NCBI GenBank assembly: GCA_902518475.1
Contig: CABYGI010000001.1
Location: 186,001-250,000, forward strand
Reading direction: 5' to 3'
DNA: 64,000 nucleotides
Source: an uncultured Prochlorococcus sp.
GTDB lineage: Bacteria > Cyanobacteriota > Cyanobacteriia > PCC-6307 > Cyanobiaceae
Shown here one piece after another: positions 42,870 to 52,272 of the stretch. Positions within the stretch are counted from its first letter, which is position 1, and each line of letters opens with the position of its first letter. A model generated the notes under the pieces. The model had not been told where the DNA came from. It ran no database searches and saw nothing but the letters and a program-made list of their open reading frames with translations. The translations under genes and the position numbers were made by a program.

Positions 42870-43409
42870 TTGTTATTAAGAAAAAATCTTAAAAATTTGG
42901 CATTGAATATTCCCAATTTATTATCGATATCTCGCATTTTCCTTGTATTTCCTTTAATAATTTTTTTAGAAATTAACAGACCTTTTTATGTCTTTATATT
43001 GATAATTATTGGAGGTTTAACTGATTATTTTGACGGGTTAATTGCAAGAAAATTTAATCTTAAAAGCAGATTAGGAGCTATCCTTGATCCCTTAAGCGAT
43101 AAAGTATTCTATTTAATTCCTTTGACCTTCCTTTGTAAAAATAATTTTATACCCTTCTGGTCTTTGTCATTAATTTTATTTAGAGAATTAATTATCTCTA
43201 GCCTAAGGAACTCTACAAAAGACGGTTTACCAGCATCAATGTTAGGAAAATATAAAACATTTTTCTTTTTTATTTCAGTAATTACCTTCTTTACACCATT
43301 AAAAATTAGTTTATTGAATAATTTGGCTTTAATTTTTTATTGGTTAGGATTCATCCTGACTTTTGTGACTTTATTAGGCTATTTAAGAATTAAAAAGAAT
43401 ATTGTCTGA
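42870..43409 (+). CDS. pgsA: CDP-diacylglycerol-glycerol-3-phosphate 3-phosphatidyltransferase
   Basis: Makes phosphatidylglycerophosphate, the precursor of phosphatidylglycerol, the only phospholipid of cyanobacterial thylakoids. The CDP-alcohol phosphotransferase motif DG-x2-AR-x8-G-x3-D-x3-D is present from residue 55 ('DGLIARKFNLKSRLGAILDP'). Four to five transmembrane helices are seen; the 179-residue length is normal. The frame starts with TTG at 42870; later TTGs (42897, 42903) are alternative starts, since related proteins begin near 'NIPNLL'. The 3' end overlaps the epimerase gene by 27 bp. Confidence 0.93.
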   Translation: MLLRKNLKNLALNIPNLLSISRIFLVFPLIIFLEINRPFYVFILIIIGGLTDYFDGLIARKFNLKSRLGAILDPLSDKVFYLIPLTFLCKNNFIPFWSLSLILFRELIISSLRNSTKDGLPASMLGKYKTFFFFISVITFFTPLKISLLNNLALIFYWLGFILTFVTLLGYLRIKKNIV

Positions 43410-44303
43410 ATTTTCATCAAACTCCTCACTCTTTTTTTTATTAAAATCATTCACAAAACTATCCTTTAGACCATTAAGTAAATCAAAAGTTGGCACCCAC
43501 TCTAAATCACGTTTTATCTTAGAGATATCAGTCTGATAATGATTTAATCTAATCGGAAATCCCTTTCGAGACTTCGGATCTAATTTTTGATAATCAAATG
43601 TTCTTAAAGAAATCTCATTTTGGTTTAATCCAAGAACATTCGCACAGAAATAAATTAAACCCTTGATTGTTACTCCTTTTTCACCTGAACAATTGTAAAT
43701 ATTATTTTTGGAATTTTCAAAATTTATGCACCTAATCATTACATCAGTTAGATCCGAAACATGGCCTAGCTGAGTAATTAAAGAACCGTCACCAGGGATT
43801 GGTATAGATTTTTTAGTAAATAGCCTTTCAAAAAACCAATTTTCAATTTTATTATAATTTCCTGGTCCATAAATATAAGTAGGTCTAAAACTTGTAAAAG
43901 GAATTTTTTGGTTTTTTAACCAATTTTCTGTCTCAAACTTTCCTTTATGCCTACTTTTTGGATCAATTGGATCAAATTCGGATAAGGGTAGTTCACAATT
44001 ATCTTTATAAACACCTGCAGAGCTGACATATATATATCTCTGGAAAGAATTATCTAAATTTTCTAAAAGAAGTTTGGTTTGTTCTAACTCTCGTCCAGAA
44101 ATATCATAAACAACATCATACTTTTTATTTTTTAGCTTGACGATATCTTCTGAATTATTTCTATCACCCTTAATTAAATTTGTTTTTTCAGGATTACTTT
44201 TATTGCCTCTTGTGAAAATATCAATATCATAATTTTTACTTAATAACTTTCCAACCAAAGACTTACCAACAAATCTAGTGCCACCCATTACAAGAATTTT
44301 CAT
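43383..44303 (-). CDS. NAD-dependent epimerase-like protein of the CSP41 family
   Basis: An extended-SDR Rossmann protein, 306 residues. 'KILVMGGTRFVGKSLVGKLL' is the nucleotide loop. 'YVSSAGVYKDN', 'TSFRPTYIYGPGNYNKIENW' and 'LGHVSDLTDVMIRCINFENS' match chloroplast stem-loop binding proteins (CSP41a/b) and their cyanobacterial relatives. Plant CSP41 proteins bind and cleave RNA; bacterial roles are less clear. The ATG at 44303 is chosen over the upstream TTG. The C-terminal 27 bp overlap pgsA (convergent). Confidence 0.85.
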   Translation of the reverse strand: MKILVMGGTRFVGKSLVGKLLSKNYDIDIFTRGNKSNPEKTNLIKGDRNNSEDIVKLKNKKYDVVYDISGRELEQTKLLLENLDNSFQRYIYVSSAGVYKDNCELPLSEFDPIDPKSRHKGKFETENWLKNQKIPFTSFRPTYIYGPGNYNKIENWFFERLFTKKSIPIPGDGSLITQLGHVSDLTDVMIRCINFENSKNNIYNCSGEKGVTIKGLIYFCANVLGLNQNEISLRTFDYQKLDPKSRKGFPIRLNHYQTDISKIKRDLEWVPTFDLLNGLKDSFVNDFNKKKSEEFDENSDNILFNS

Positions 44304-44395
44304 ATTCAAAAAATATTTAACTGAAGTAGTAATCTTAAATAGAATTACATATTGAATAGTACTACTAATAAGTAATTAATGAAAAGGATGATTCT

Positions 44396-45163
44396 ATGGA
44401 CCTAATACCAGCAATTGATTTAATGAATGGTAAATGTGTAAGGCTTTTTAAAGGCGACTTTAATAAAAGAAAAGACTTTACCAAAGAGCCTCATGAGCAA
44501 GCTAAATTTTGGGAAAGCGAAGGGGCTAAATATATACATATAGTTGATTTGGATGCCGCAAAAACTGGGTCCCCAACAAACGATAAATCAATAAAAAAGA
44601 TTGCAAAAACAGTTAATATACCTATTCAAATAGGTGGGGGGATAAGGTCTCAAGAAAGGATAGAACAATTATTTTCTTATGGTATTGAAAAAGTTATCAT
44701 GGGAACCTCTGCAATAGAAAATAAAGAATTAGTTAAAGAGTTATCAAATAAATTTCCTGGAAGGATAATTGTTGGGATAGATGCAAAAGATGGAAAAGTT
44801 AGTACAAGGGGTTGGCTTAAGCAATCTAATATTTTTGCCACAGATTTAGTAAAGGAGTTTTCTTTATTTAAAATAGCTAGTTTTATTATTACAGATATAA
44901 ATACAGATGGGACACTAGAAGGGACAAATGAAGAATTCATACAAAACATACTCGAAATTACAGATATTCCAGTAATAGCTTCAGGAGGTGTTGGTTCAAT
45001 TTCTGATTTATTATCGTTAGTAAAATTTGAAAACTCTGGACTCTTTGGAGTGATTGTAGGTAAAGCTCTATATGAAAATAAATTCACGATCAATGAAGCA
45101 AATAATGTATTGTCATCAGAGAGATTAAATGACTTTGATTTAAAAAGAAATTACTACGCTTAA
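44396..45163 (+). CDS. hisA: ProFAR isomerase (histidine biosynthesis)
   Basis: Phosphoribosylformimino-5-aminoimidazole carboxamide ribotide isomerase, a (beta/alpha)8 barrel. N-terminal 'MDLIPAIDLMNGKCVRLFKG' holds the catalytic Asp8. 'IQIGGGIRSQERIEQL' and 'VIASGGVGSISDLLSL' are the two phosphate-binding repeats. 'IIVGIDAKDGKVSTRGWLK' carries the second catalytic Asp. The 255-residue length fits. It is divergent from the CSP41-like gene. Confidence 0.97.
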   Translation: MDLIPAIDLMNGKCVRLFKGDFNKRKDFTKEPHEQAKFWESEGAKYIHIVDLDAAKTGSPTNDKSIKKIAKTVNIPIQIGGGIRSQERIEQLFSYGIEKVIMGTSAIENKELVKELSNKFPGRIIVGIDAKDGKVSTRGWLKQSNIFATDLVKEFSLFKIASFIITDINTDGTLEGTNEEFIQNILEITDIPVIASGGVGSISDLLSLVKFENSGLFGVIVGKALYENKFTINEANNVLSSERLNDFDLKRNYYA

Positions 45164-45242
45164 AAGAGTACAAAAATTGATTTAAGGCTGGTGTTTGCAG
45201 TAATTGTTAGTTAATTTTGTATAAGAGATAAGAAATCTAGTC

Positions 45243-46859
45243 TTGGAATTAATTTCAAAAAAATCGATATTGATTATTGCTCCAAGCTTAATAGCAGAAT
45301 CTTTATCGCTTAAGTTAACATCACTGGACCAAAATTTAGAAATTAATTTTAATAATGGAACAGGTGATAAAACTCCAGATTTAGTTATATGGAATGTTCT
45401 TAATTTCCAATCAGAAGATCTAATAAGGTTAGAATTATTAAAATTAAGAGAAAGATATGATGAGTCAAAGTTTCTTATAATTCTCTCTGGCGAACTTATT
45501 TATGAAGCAAATACCCCTCCATCGTTAAATGCTGAAGGTTTTCTTTTAAATCCCAATGCAGCAAAAGTTCTTGCATCTATTGATACTATTTTCAATGGAG
45601 GAAGGGTATTTGATATTGAAAATAATTTCCGAGTTCAATTAAACAAAAACAAGCCTCTCTCTTTTAGTCAAAAAATTCTAACCTCAGGTCTTAAACAAAT
45701 AGATTCTGAAATTAATTATATATTCAAATATGTCAACTCTGATTCAACACCAGAATTTTATAAATTCATTTTAAAAGGAAGATTAAGAGAACTTATTACT
45801 GCAAAATCTTTTCTAATTTTCTTATGGGGTAATTCACTAGAACTTTATACAGAGGCAGTTTACACTGAGAATAAAATTAATCTTGAAAATAAGAACACTG
45901 TTTTCATTAAAGATAAAAACACCGCAGAAATATGGAATTTGATTTTAGATAGACTAAAAGAAAGGTATAGCTCAACTAACTTACAGGTTGAATTTAATAA
46001 TTCATCAATAATTCTCTCTGGAATAAAGAAAGAATTCATTTCACGACTAATTTGCAAAATGTTAGATGAGTTAGATAATTTAGTAAAAAATATTAAGGAA
46101 AACTATAAGGAGAAAGATTTTAAAGATGATTTAAATTCTCTAATAAAAGAACTTAAAGTTAATACAATTTCAAATATCACAGACAGTTATTTTCGTTTAA
46201 AAAAAGGGGGCGAATCTATTTCAATAAATGATTTTATTTATAATGAGGTAAGTTGCGAAGAGATAGATAGAGAATCACACGAATCAATAATGTTTATTGA
46301 GCCAATTATTAAAAACGAAGCTCTTGACTATGATGGAAAATTACTCCCTCTATATGAAACAGAATCGTTTTTGATCCTTGAAAATATAATTTCAAATTGG
46401 ACAATAAGGAACTGTAATTTATTAGCCTCTGAAATCTTTAATATTTGTTCTTCTTGGCCTGAATTAAGAACTGTACTTATAAATCCAGAATTACAATCTA
46501 CAAGAAATTTTGAAAGATTTAGAAATAATATTAATAACTACAATCGCTGGCATGACTATATTTATATGCCTATCTACTTGTATGAGAGTAAACGAGAATA
46601 TATGGATATTATCGATAATAAATTTACTCGATACTTTAAAAATGAAAATAGAGAGAAAGAATTAGAGAATCTAGAATGGCTACAAAAACAAGTTACATTG
46701 TTAGTTGAGATAAGAGATGCCGTAGCACCTCAGTTAGAAGTTGCTGTAAAATATATCGGTAATCTTTTCGTAACTTTCCTTACAAAGGTCGTTGGCAAAG
46801 CTATCGGTTTAGTTGGGAAAGGAATCCTTCAAGGATTAGGAAGATCAAGTTCAAAGTAA
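45243..46859 (+). CDS. DUF3685 / Ycf55-like protein
   Basis: A 538-residue cyanobacterial protein. The first 125 residues resemble a receiver domain fold ('ILIIAPSLIAESLSLKL', 'PDLVIWNVLNFQSEDLIRLE', 'FLIILSGELIYEANTP', 'AEGFLLNPNAAKVLASID'), but the usual acidic cluster and phospho-Asp are not clearly placed. The rest is the DUF3685 region, related to plastid Ycf55. It ends with an amphipathic glycine-rich tail (VGKAIGLVGKGILQGLGRSS). TTG start. Function unknown. It starts a same-strand run reaching beyond 52 kb. Confidence 0.68.
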   Translation: MELISKKSILIIAPSLIAESLSLKLTSLDQNLEINFNNGTGDKTPDLVIWNVLNFQSEDLIRLELLKLRERYDESKFLIILSGELIYEANTPPSLNAEGFLLNPNAAKVLASIDTIFNGGRVFDIENNFRVQLNKNKPLSFSQKILTSGLKQIDSEINYIFKYVNSDSTPEFYKFILKGRLRELITAKSFLIFLWGNSLELYTEAVYTENKINLENKNTVFIKDKNTAEIWNLILDRLKERYSSTNLQVEFNNSSIILSGIKKEFISRLICKMLDELDNLVKNIKENYKEKDFKDDLNSLIKELKVNTISNITDSYFRLKKGGESISINDFIYNEVSCEEIDRESHESIMFIEPIIKNEALDYDGKLLPLYETESFLILENIISNWTIRNCNLLASEIFNICSSWPELRTVLINPELQSTRNFERFRNNINNYNRWHDYIYMPIYLYESKREYMDIIDNKFTRYFKNENREKELENLEWLQKQVTLLVEIRDAVAPQLEVAVKYIGNLFVTFLTKVVGKAIGLVGKGILQGLGRSSSK

Positions 46860-46873
46860 GTTTTTAAACTTTA

Positions 46874-47422
46874 ATGAAAATAATTCAATGGATCCTAATA
46901 GCATTAATTTTCTTAAGTCCATATAAAGCAAATGCCTCTAGAGATTCTGATAGTTACGATGGCAACATCTTTCCTATATACGCAGGTAATGGGGCTATAG
47001 TTCCTCCCCAGACAACTCTTCAGGAATCAATAAAAAATAAGAGAGTCGCAGTTTTATTTTTTTATCTTGACGATAGCTCAGATAGTAAAGCTATGGCTCC
47101 GATAATATCTGGTTTGGATTTGATATGGAGAAATAATATAGATATTATTGCTCTAACTACTGATGAATTTCAGGGTAAAGAAAAGTCTGATCTTAGAAAT
47201 GAACCTAAATATTATTGGAACGGATTAATTCCACAAACGATAATTTTAAATAGTGATGGTGAAGTTAAATATGATAAAAATGGAATGATTAATATCGATG
47301 AATTAAACAAAGTTATAGGAGAACTAAAAGGAATTAATATAGAAGATACGACATTTTCTGTAGAAAGTTTTAATGAATACAACAGTATCATTTCTGAAAA
47401 AAAAGATAAAAACAAAAATTAA
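46874..47422 (+). CDS. Secreted or thylakoid thioredoxin-fold protein
   Basis: A 182-residue protein with a signal peptide (MKIIQWILIALIFLSPYKAN, cleavage near ANA). A thioredoxin-like fold follows: 'RVAVLFFYLDDSSDSKAMAP' takes the place of the active-site strand and helix, with no CxxC. 'GLIPQTIILNSDGEVKYDKN' is the cis-Pro strand. It resembles a cyanobacterial family annotated as thylakoid membrane photosystem I accumulation factor; I hold that name loosely. It starts 14 bp after the DUF3685 gene. Confidence 0.7.
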   Translation: MKIIQWILIALIFLSPYKANASRDSDSYDGNIFPIYAGNGAIVPPQTTLQESIKNKRVAVLFFYLDDSSDSKAMAPIISGLDLIWRNNIDIIALTTDEFQGKEKSDLRNEPKYYWNGLIPQTIILNSDGEVKYDKNGMINIDELNKVIGELKGINIEDTTFSVESFNEYNSIISEKKDKNKN

Positions 47423-47429
47423 TTAAAAA

Positions 47430-48596
47430 ATGATATTAATAAATATCCTCTTAGTTCTTTTAATTTTTTTAATTATTTCAGATTTATATATTAAAAACTC
47501 ACCCAAATCAAAGTTAAATCTGGTACCTATAAATTACAAAATCAAAAAAAAGGATGGTTTAAACGAATTAATTATTGATTTTAAAATAATTAATAAAAGT
47601 AAAACCAAAGAAACGATGGTTTCTAATATAAATTTTGAATTAGATTTTTTTAAAAGTAAAGGTAACGAATATTGCCAAAATTTTAATTATCAAGAAGATA
47701 TTTATATATATGAAAATAATAAAATTAAGAATTTAAATAATTACTGGCCAACAACAATTATCAAGTCAAATTCAGAATTATTTGTAAGAATCATATATAA
47801 ATTTAGCAATGATAATTTTAGAAAAAAAATAAAATATCTATGGTTAAAAATATATTGGGAGAACTATGGACATTTTGGTATTTCAAATAATAAGGATTGT
47901 TTCTTAATTAATTTAGATGGTCAAAAACAAAGGCCGAAAGAAGTTTTTGAAATCCCAATAAATAATAAATATAAAGCTTTTGCTATTAAAACTGATTTAC
48001 TTGGTTGTTTTGATAACCCAGTAAATACTGTGATTGAATACTGCAAAGGAATTGTAGAAAGAAATGATATTTTAACTATCGGTGAGAGTCCGCTAGCGAT
48101 TATGCAAAATAGATATATTTCCCCTCAAAATTTACAATGTAGTTTATTTTCGAAAGCTTTATGTTATTTTTTTCACCCTACAAGCAGTCTCGCAACAGCT
48201 TGTGGCATGCAATTATTAATAAATAGAATCGGAGTCACAAGGATAACCTTTGCACTGTTTGTTGGATTTCTCTTCAAATTAGTTGGGATTAAAGGTATGT
48301 TTTATAGGTTAACTGGTGCAGAATCATCTCTCATTGATGATATAAGCGGCACAGTTACACCTTACGACAAGAGTATAGTCATGGGTCCTCTCAATGCGGA
48401 TTTATTTTGTAAGGAGGTCTCTAACTATCTAAATATAGATGTTGCTGTTGTCGATGTTAATGATCTTGGAGGTGTGAAAGTCTTAGCAAGTTCAAATAAA
48501 AAAGTAAATAAAATACTCAAAAGAAACTTATTATCTAATCCAGCTGGCAATGGAGATGAAAAAACCCCTATAGTATTAATAAGAGAAAAAAAGTAA
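47430..48596 (+). CDS. CofE-like (F420-0:gamma-glutamyl ligase-type) protein
   Basis: A 388-residue protein with an N-terminal membrane anchor (about 2-19). An Ig-like/unknown domain follows, then a C-terminal region resembling F420-0:gamma-glutamyl ligase: 'AFAIKTDLLGCFDNPVNTVI', 'VERNDILTIGESPLAIMQNR', 'GPLNADLFCKEVSNYLNIDV', 'VAVVDVNDLGGVKVLASSNK'. Such proteins are common in cyanobacteria without a shown role. It sits 7 bp after the thioredoxin-fold gene; the next ATG directly follows its stop. Confidence 0.72.
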   Translation: MILINILLVLLIFLIISDLYIKNSPKSKLNLVPINYKIKKKDGLNELIIDFKIINKSKTKETMVSNINFELDFFKSKGNEYCQNFNYQEDIYIYENNKIKNLNNYWPTTIIKSNSELFVRIIYKFSNDNFRKKIKYLWLKIYWENYGHFGISNNKDCFLINLDGQKQRPKEVFEIPINNKYKAFAIKTDLLGCFDNPVNTVIEYCKGIVERNDILTIGESPLAIMQNRYISPQNLQCSLFSKALCYFFHPTSSLATACGMQLLINRIGVTRITFALFVGFLFKLVGIKGMFYRLTGAESSLIDDISGTVTPYDKSIVMGPLNADLFCKEVSNYLNIDVAVVDVNDLGGVKVLASSNKKVNKILKRNLLSNPAGNGDEKTPIVLIREKK

Positions 48597-49652
48597 ATGA
48601 AAAAAGATACCTCTTATTCTTTTCAATCTAAAAAAGGAATGGAAGTAACTTTTGAAGAACTCCATATACGGCATATTAATCTTTTAATAGATATTAAAAA
48701 TAAGGAATTGAATAATTGGTTTTTAAAGATGGCAATTATAAATACCTTTGATGACTTAAAAATCTTCTTGAATAATCTTAAGAAAAATAAAAATAAATGC
48801 ATAATTGCTATATATGGAAACGAAATTATTGGTTATTTGAATATTTTTCCCTTAAACAAAAAAGAGACTTGCTTAAAAATATCTAAGCCCAAGTTGATTA
48901 ATAGCAAGTGTTCTTTAACAGATAAACAATTAACTTTAGGATTGATAAAAAAATCTATCTCAATAAAAGAAAACAAAACTTCAAGTTGGATAATTAATTC
49001 AGATATAAATAATGTTGACCTTATATCAAACGCAAGAGAATTAGGCTTTCAACCGTTAGGAGAGATAATCCTTTGGGATGGTTCTGATCAGAATAAACCT
49101 ACAAATCAAAATACCAATGCCTATACATTAATTAATCAATTCCAAAAAATCAATAAACAAAATGTATTAAAAATAGTTAATTTCATAAGATCAAATCAAT
49201 CACCCTTAATAAGAAATATTTTAGATTTTGATCAAGACGACATTCTTAAAAGAAATAACTCTAATAGTGGTGCTTTTATATATGAAAATTCTGTTTTATG
49301 TACCATTTTAAAAGATATTAATTATCAAAATGAGGAAATTTATACTTTAACAATAAGTAGATATTGGGATAATAGATTCAATTCTATTTTAAAAGAGTTT
49401 ATAAAAAGATTTTTTGAAAAATCACCTGTTTCATATTTAAAAACTTATAAAGAAAATTCTCAATTAAATGTTTTTCTCGAGGAGTGTAATATCAAAGAAA
49501 TAAATCAAGAAATAATTCTTATTAGGAACACAATAATTAAGAATGAAGCCAAACAAGTAAATATAATAAATCAATCTTTGGAATCAATCTTTGAAAAATT
49601 AAGTCCACAAGGTAATCCATATCCATCTCCTTTTCCATTAAAAACAAAGTGA
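48597..49652 (+). CDS. GNAT-like acetyltransferase-fold protein
   Basis: A 351-residue protein; the first half has a GNAT-like order ('[20 protein letters not shown]', '[20 protein letters not shown]', and '[20 protein letters not shown]'). The acetyl-CoA loop (Q/RxxGxG/A) is not clear. The second half may be a degenerate repeat of the fold. It matches cyanobacterial conserved proteins placed next to ruvX. Its ATG follows directly on the previous stop, and its TGA overlaps the next GTG. Confidence 0.55.
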   Translation: MKKDTSYSFQSKKGMEVTFEELHIRHINLLIDIKNKELNNWFLKMAIINTFDDLKIFLNNLKKNKNKCIIAIYGNEIIGYLNIFPLNKKETCLKISKPKLINSKCSLTDKQLTLGLIKKSISIKENKTSSWIINSDINNVDLISNARELGFQPLGEIILWDGSDQNKPTNQNTNAYTLINQFQKINKQNVLKIVNFIRSNQSPLIRNILDFDQDDILKRNNSNSGAFIYENSVLCTILKDINYQNEEIYTLTISRYWDNRFNSILKEFIKRFFEKSPVSYLKTYKENSQLNVFLEECNIKEINQEIILIRNTIIKNEAKQVNIINQSLESIFEKLSPQGNPYPSPFPLKTK

Positions 49653-50110
49653 AATTTTGCAAACCCAAACCCAAGTCAATTTTGAGTTTGGATATAGGAA
49701 CCAAAAGAATAGGATTAGCTTATTGTGATCCCCTCTGCATAACATCAAATATACTTCCAGCAGTAAAAAGATTTAAAAATAATCAAGAGATTAAAATCAT
49801 TAGGAATTATATATATGAATTTAATTTGACTGGTTTTATTGTGGGTATTCCGCTAGATGAGGAAGGTAAAATGACCACTCAAGCTATTGACTGTAAAAAT
49901 TACGGTAAATTACTTTCAAATGAATTAAATCTTCCATTTTCTTATGTCAACGAACATAGTTCAACTTGGGAATCTTCAGAAAGATTTGGAATAAAAAAAG
50001 ATAAATCCGGATTGATTGATAGTTTTTCAGCAAAAATAATACTTGAACAATGGATCGAAGAGGGTCCTGAATTAGAAGAAATAGCTGGTAAACGTCAGAT
50101 AAAATATTAG
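49649..50110 (+). CDS. ruvX: Putative pre-16S rRNA nuclease / Holliday junction resolvase-like YqgF
   Basis: RNase H-fold nuclease family (RuvX/YqgF), involved in 16S rRNA 5' processing in E. coli. '[20 protein letters not shown]' contains the first catalytic Asp. '[19 protein letters not shown]' and '[16 protein letters not shown]' hold other active-site positions, and '[16 protein letters not shown]' is the final helix with an acidic residue. The 153-residue length is typical. GTG start, overlapping the preceding stop (GTGA). Confidence 0.9.
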   Translation: MKFCKPKPKSILSLDIGTKRIGLAYCDPLCITSNILPAVKRFKNNQEIKIIRNYIYEFNLTGFIVGIPLDEEGKMTTQAIDCKNYGKLLSNELNLPFSYVNEHSSTWESSERFGIKKDKSGLIDSFSAKIILEQWIEEGPELEEIAGKRQIKY

Positions 50111-50136
50111 TATTAAAAAGGATAGATAATTTTTAA

Positions 50137-50673
50137 ATGAAAGAAGCCAATTCAAATGATAATTATGATGCACAGACTCTTTTATTAAATGACTCAAATG
50201 GAAACGAGCTATTTTGTTATCTTGAACAATTAGTAAGTGTTGAGGGCCAAGAATATGCTTTATTAACGCCAGTTGATACTCCAGTAAGTCTTTTTAAGAT
50301 AAATGAAAAAGATGAACCTGAATTAATTGAGAAAATAGATAAAAATGAACAAATACTAAAAAATGCTGAAGCAGTTCTTCAAGAACATGATTTAAGACTT
50401 ATCAGATCAGCAGTTACATTAACAGTATCAGGAGAACTTGAAGAACCAATTTACGATGAATTAGAAGAAGATTACGTCGATGATGATAGTGAGAGTTATG
50501 AATTGCTCGTTAACTTTAATCTTTTTGATCAAGAATATGGTTTATATATACCACTAGATCCTTTTTTTATTGTGGGTAAATTAAAAGACAAAGGTGCCTT
50601 ATTAGTTGAAGATGATGAGTTCGATAGAATTCAACCTTTGATTGAAACTGAGCTTGAAAAAAGTAGTTCTTAA
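50137..50673 (+). CDS. DUF3727 family protein
   Basis: A 178-residue acidic cyanobacterial/plastid protein. N-terminal half resembles a DUF1292-like beta domain ('TLLLNDSNGNELFCYLEQLV', 'YALLTPVDTPVSLFKINEKD'). The C-terminal DUF3727 part has 'LTVSGELEEPIYDELEEDYV', 'FDQEYGLYIPLDPFFIVGKL' and 'LVEDDEFDRIQPLIETELEK'. Function is unknown. Commonly adjacent to ruvX and YqeG-type genes in picocyanobacteria, as here. Confidence 0.8.
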   Translation: MKEANSNDNYDAQTLLLNDSNGNELFCYLEQLVSVEGQEYALLTPVDTPVSLFKINEKDEPELIEKIDKNEQILKNAEAVLQEHDLRLIRSAVTLTVSGELEEPIYDELEEDYVDDDSESYELLVNFNLFDQEYGLYIPLDPFFIVGKLKDKGALLVEDDEFDRIQPLIETELEKSSS

Positions 50674-50678
50674 AATCA

Positions 50679-51173
50679 ATGAGATCTATCCTAAAAGTCA
50701 ATTGGGATTCTGACTTACCAATATATAATATTTCTCAATCTGAATTGCGAAAAAAAGGAATTAATTCTTTATTGCTAGATGTGGACGGAACTCTAGTAAA
50801 TAGAAAATCTAATATGATCCCAAAAGCTGTAAAAAATTGGATCGTAGAATCTAAAAAACTTTTCTCCTTGTATCTAATAAGTAATAATCCATCAAAAAAA
50901 AGAATCTCAAAAATAGCGAAAGAATTAAATTTAAGGTATAAATACAATGCATCAAAACCAAGAAAAAAAGTAACTTTATCTGCTATCAAAGAAATTGGCA
51001 GAGAGCCAAAAAATATAGCCATTATTGGCGACAGAATTTTTACAGATATTATTGTTGGGAATAGATGTGATATAAAAACAATATTAGTTAAGCGATTAAA
51101 TAGAGATGGCTTGCCTATAAAATTTAATTTAACTTTGATAATAGAAAAATTAATTTCTCATTTTATAAAATGA
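50679..51173 (+). CDS. YqeG-family HAD phosphatase (IIIA)
   Basis: A 164-residue HAD hydrolase. Motif I is '[16 protein letters not shown]' (Asp-x-Asp). Motif II is '[20 protein letters not shown]', and the conserved Lys with the acidic motif is in '[13 protein letters not shown]' and '[16 protein letters not shown]'. Members include the plant/yeast mitochondrial phosphatidylglycerophosphatase (PTPMT-like Gep4 group), so a PgsA-product phosphatase role is possible but unproven. It overlaps proB by 4 bp (ATGA). Confidence 0.85.
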   Translation: MRSILKVNWDSDLPIYNISQSELRKKGINSLLLDVDGTLVNRKSNMIPKAVKNWIVESKKLFSLYLISNNPSKKRISKIAKELNLRYKYNASKPRKKVTLSAIKEIGREPKNIAIIGDRIFTDIIVGNRCDIKTILVKRLNRDGLPIKFNLTLIIEKLISHFIK

Positions 51174-52252
51174 AAACTTGGGTTATAAAAATTGGTACTA
51201 GTATTTTAAGAGGAACAGAGGAAACATCTACAGAAGAAGTTATTGAAAACCTTTCTAGATCCTTTACAAGTTTTCTTTCAAAAGGAAACAAATTAATTTT
51301 AGTGAGTAGTGGAGCCGTTGGACTAGGTTGCCAAAAATTAAATATTAAAACGAGACCAAATGATTTAAGTACCCTTCAAGCTACTGCTGCAGTAGGTCAA
51401 GTTAATTTAATGTCCTTATACGATAAAGTATTTAATAAATTAGGTCATAATATTGCTCAAATTTTAATAACTAAAGCTGATTTCAATTCACGAGAATCCT
51501 TTAATAACGCTTCTAAAACTTTAAAAAAATTAATCGATTTAAATGTTATTCCAATAGTAAATGAAAATGATACCGTAGCAAATGAAGAGCTTAAATATGG
51601 AGATAATGATACCCTCTCCGCTTTAGTTGCCTTGGCTATAAATGCTAACAAGCTTATTTTATTAACCGATATTGAAAATCTATACTCAAAAGATCCACGT
51701 AATAATCAAGATGCGCAACCTATTAAAGAAGTTCATAATAGTGAATTAAAGGAAATTAAAGATACAAATAATCAAAACTCAAATAATGAATGGGGAACAG
51801 GAGGAATTTCTACAAAATTAATTTCTGCAGAAATAGCAACAAAAGGAGGAGTCGAAGTCCAACTAGTTGATGGAACTAATAAAAAAAACTTAATTGAAAT
51901 TTTTAATGATAATAAAATTGGAACTTTATTTTATCCATTAGAAAAACCTATAGGAAACAAAAAAAGTTGGCTTTCACATGCAATTCAAACAGTAGGGAAA
52001 ATTACTTTAGATGATGGCGCTTCATTTGCAATCAAAAAAAAAGGTGCCTCACTTTTAGCGGTTGGTGTTAAGAATGTAGAAGGAAACTTTACGATTAATC
52101 AAGCAGTTAAAATCGTAAATACAAATGATAAAGAGGTTGCAAAAGGTTTAGTATCAATAAGTAGCGACAAATTAAGAAGTATCTTAAATAATAAAGAAAA
52201 TAACAACTCCTCGATAATTGTCGTACACAGAGATGTTCTTGCTCTCTCTTAG
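51170..52252 (+). CDS. proB: Glutamate 5-kinase
   Basis: First enzyme of proline synthesis from glutamate, 360 residues. The amino-acid kinase domain has '[16 protein letters not shown]', '[15 protein letters not shown]' (abbreviated), '[20 protein letters not shown]' and '[20 protein letters not shown]'. A C-terminal PUA domain (about 280-355) contains '[20 protein letters not shown]'. Overlaps the YqeG-type gene by 4 bp. Confidence 0.97.
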   Translation: MKTWVIKIGTSILRGTEETSTEEVIENLSRSFTSFLSKGNKLILVSSGAVGLGCQKLNIKTRPNDLSTLQATAAVGQVNLMSLYDKVFNKLGHNIAQILITKADFNSRESFNNASKTLKKLIDLNVIPIVNENDTVANEELKYGDNDTLSALVALAINANKLILLTDIENLYSKDPRNNQDAQPIKEVHNSELKEIKDTNNQNSNNEWGTGGISTKLISAEIATKGGVEVQLVDGTNKKNLIEIFNDNKIGTLFYPLEKPIGNKKSWLSHAIQTVGKITLDDGASFAIKKKGASLLAVGVKNVEGNFTINQAVKIVNTNDKEVAKGLVSISSDKLRSILNNKENNNSSIIVVHRDVLALS

Positions 52253-52272
52253 AAAAAAATTAAAACTGAAAA

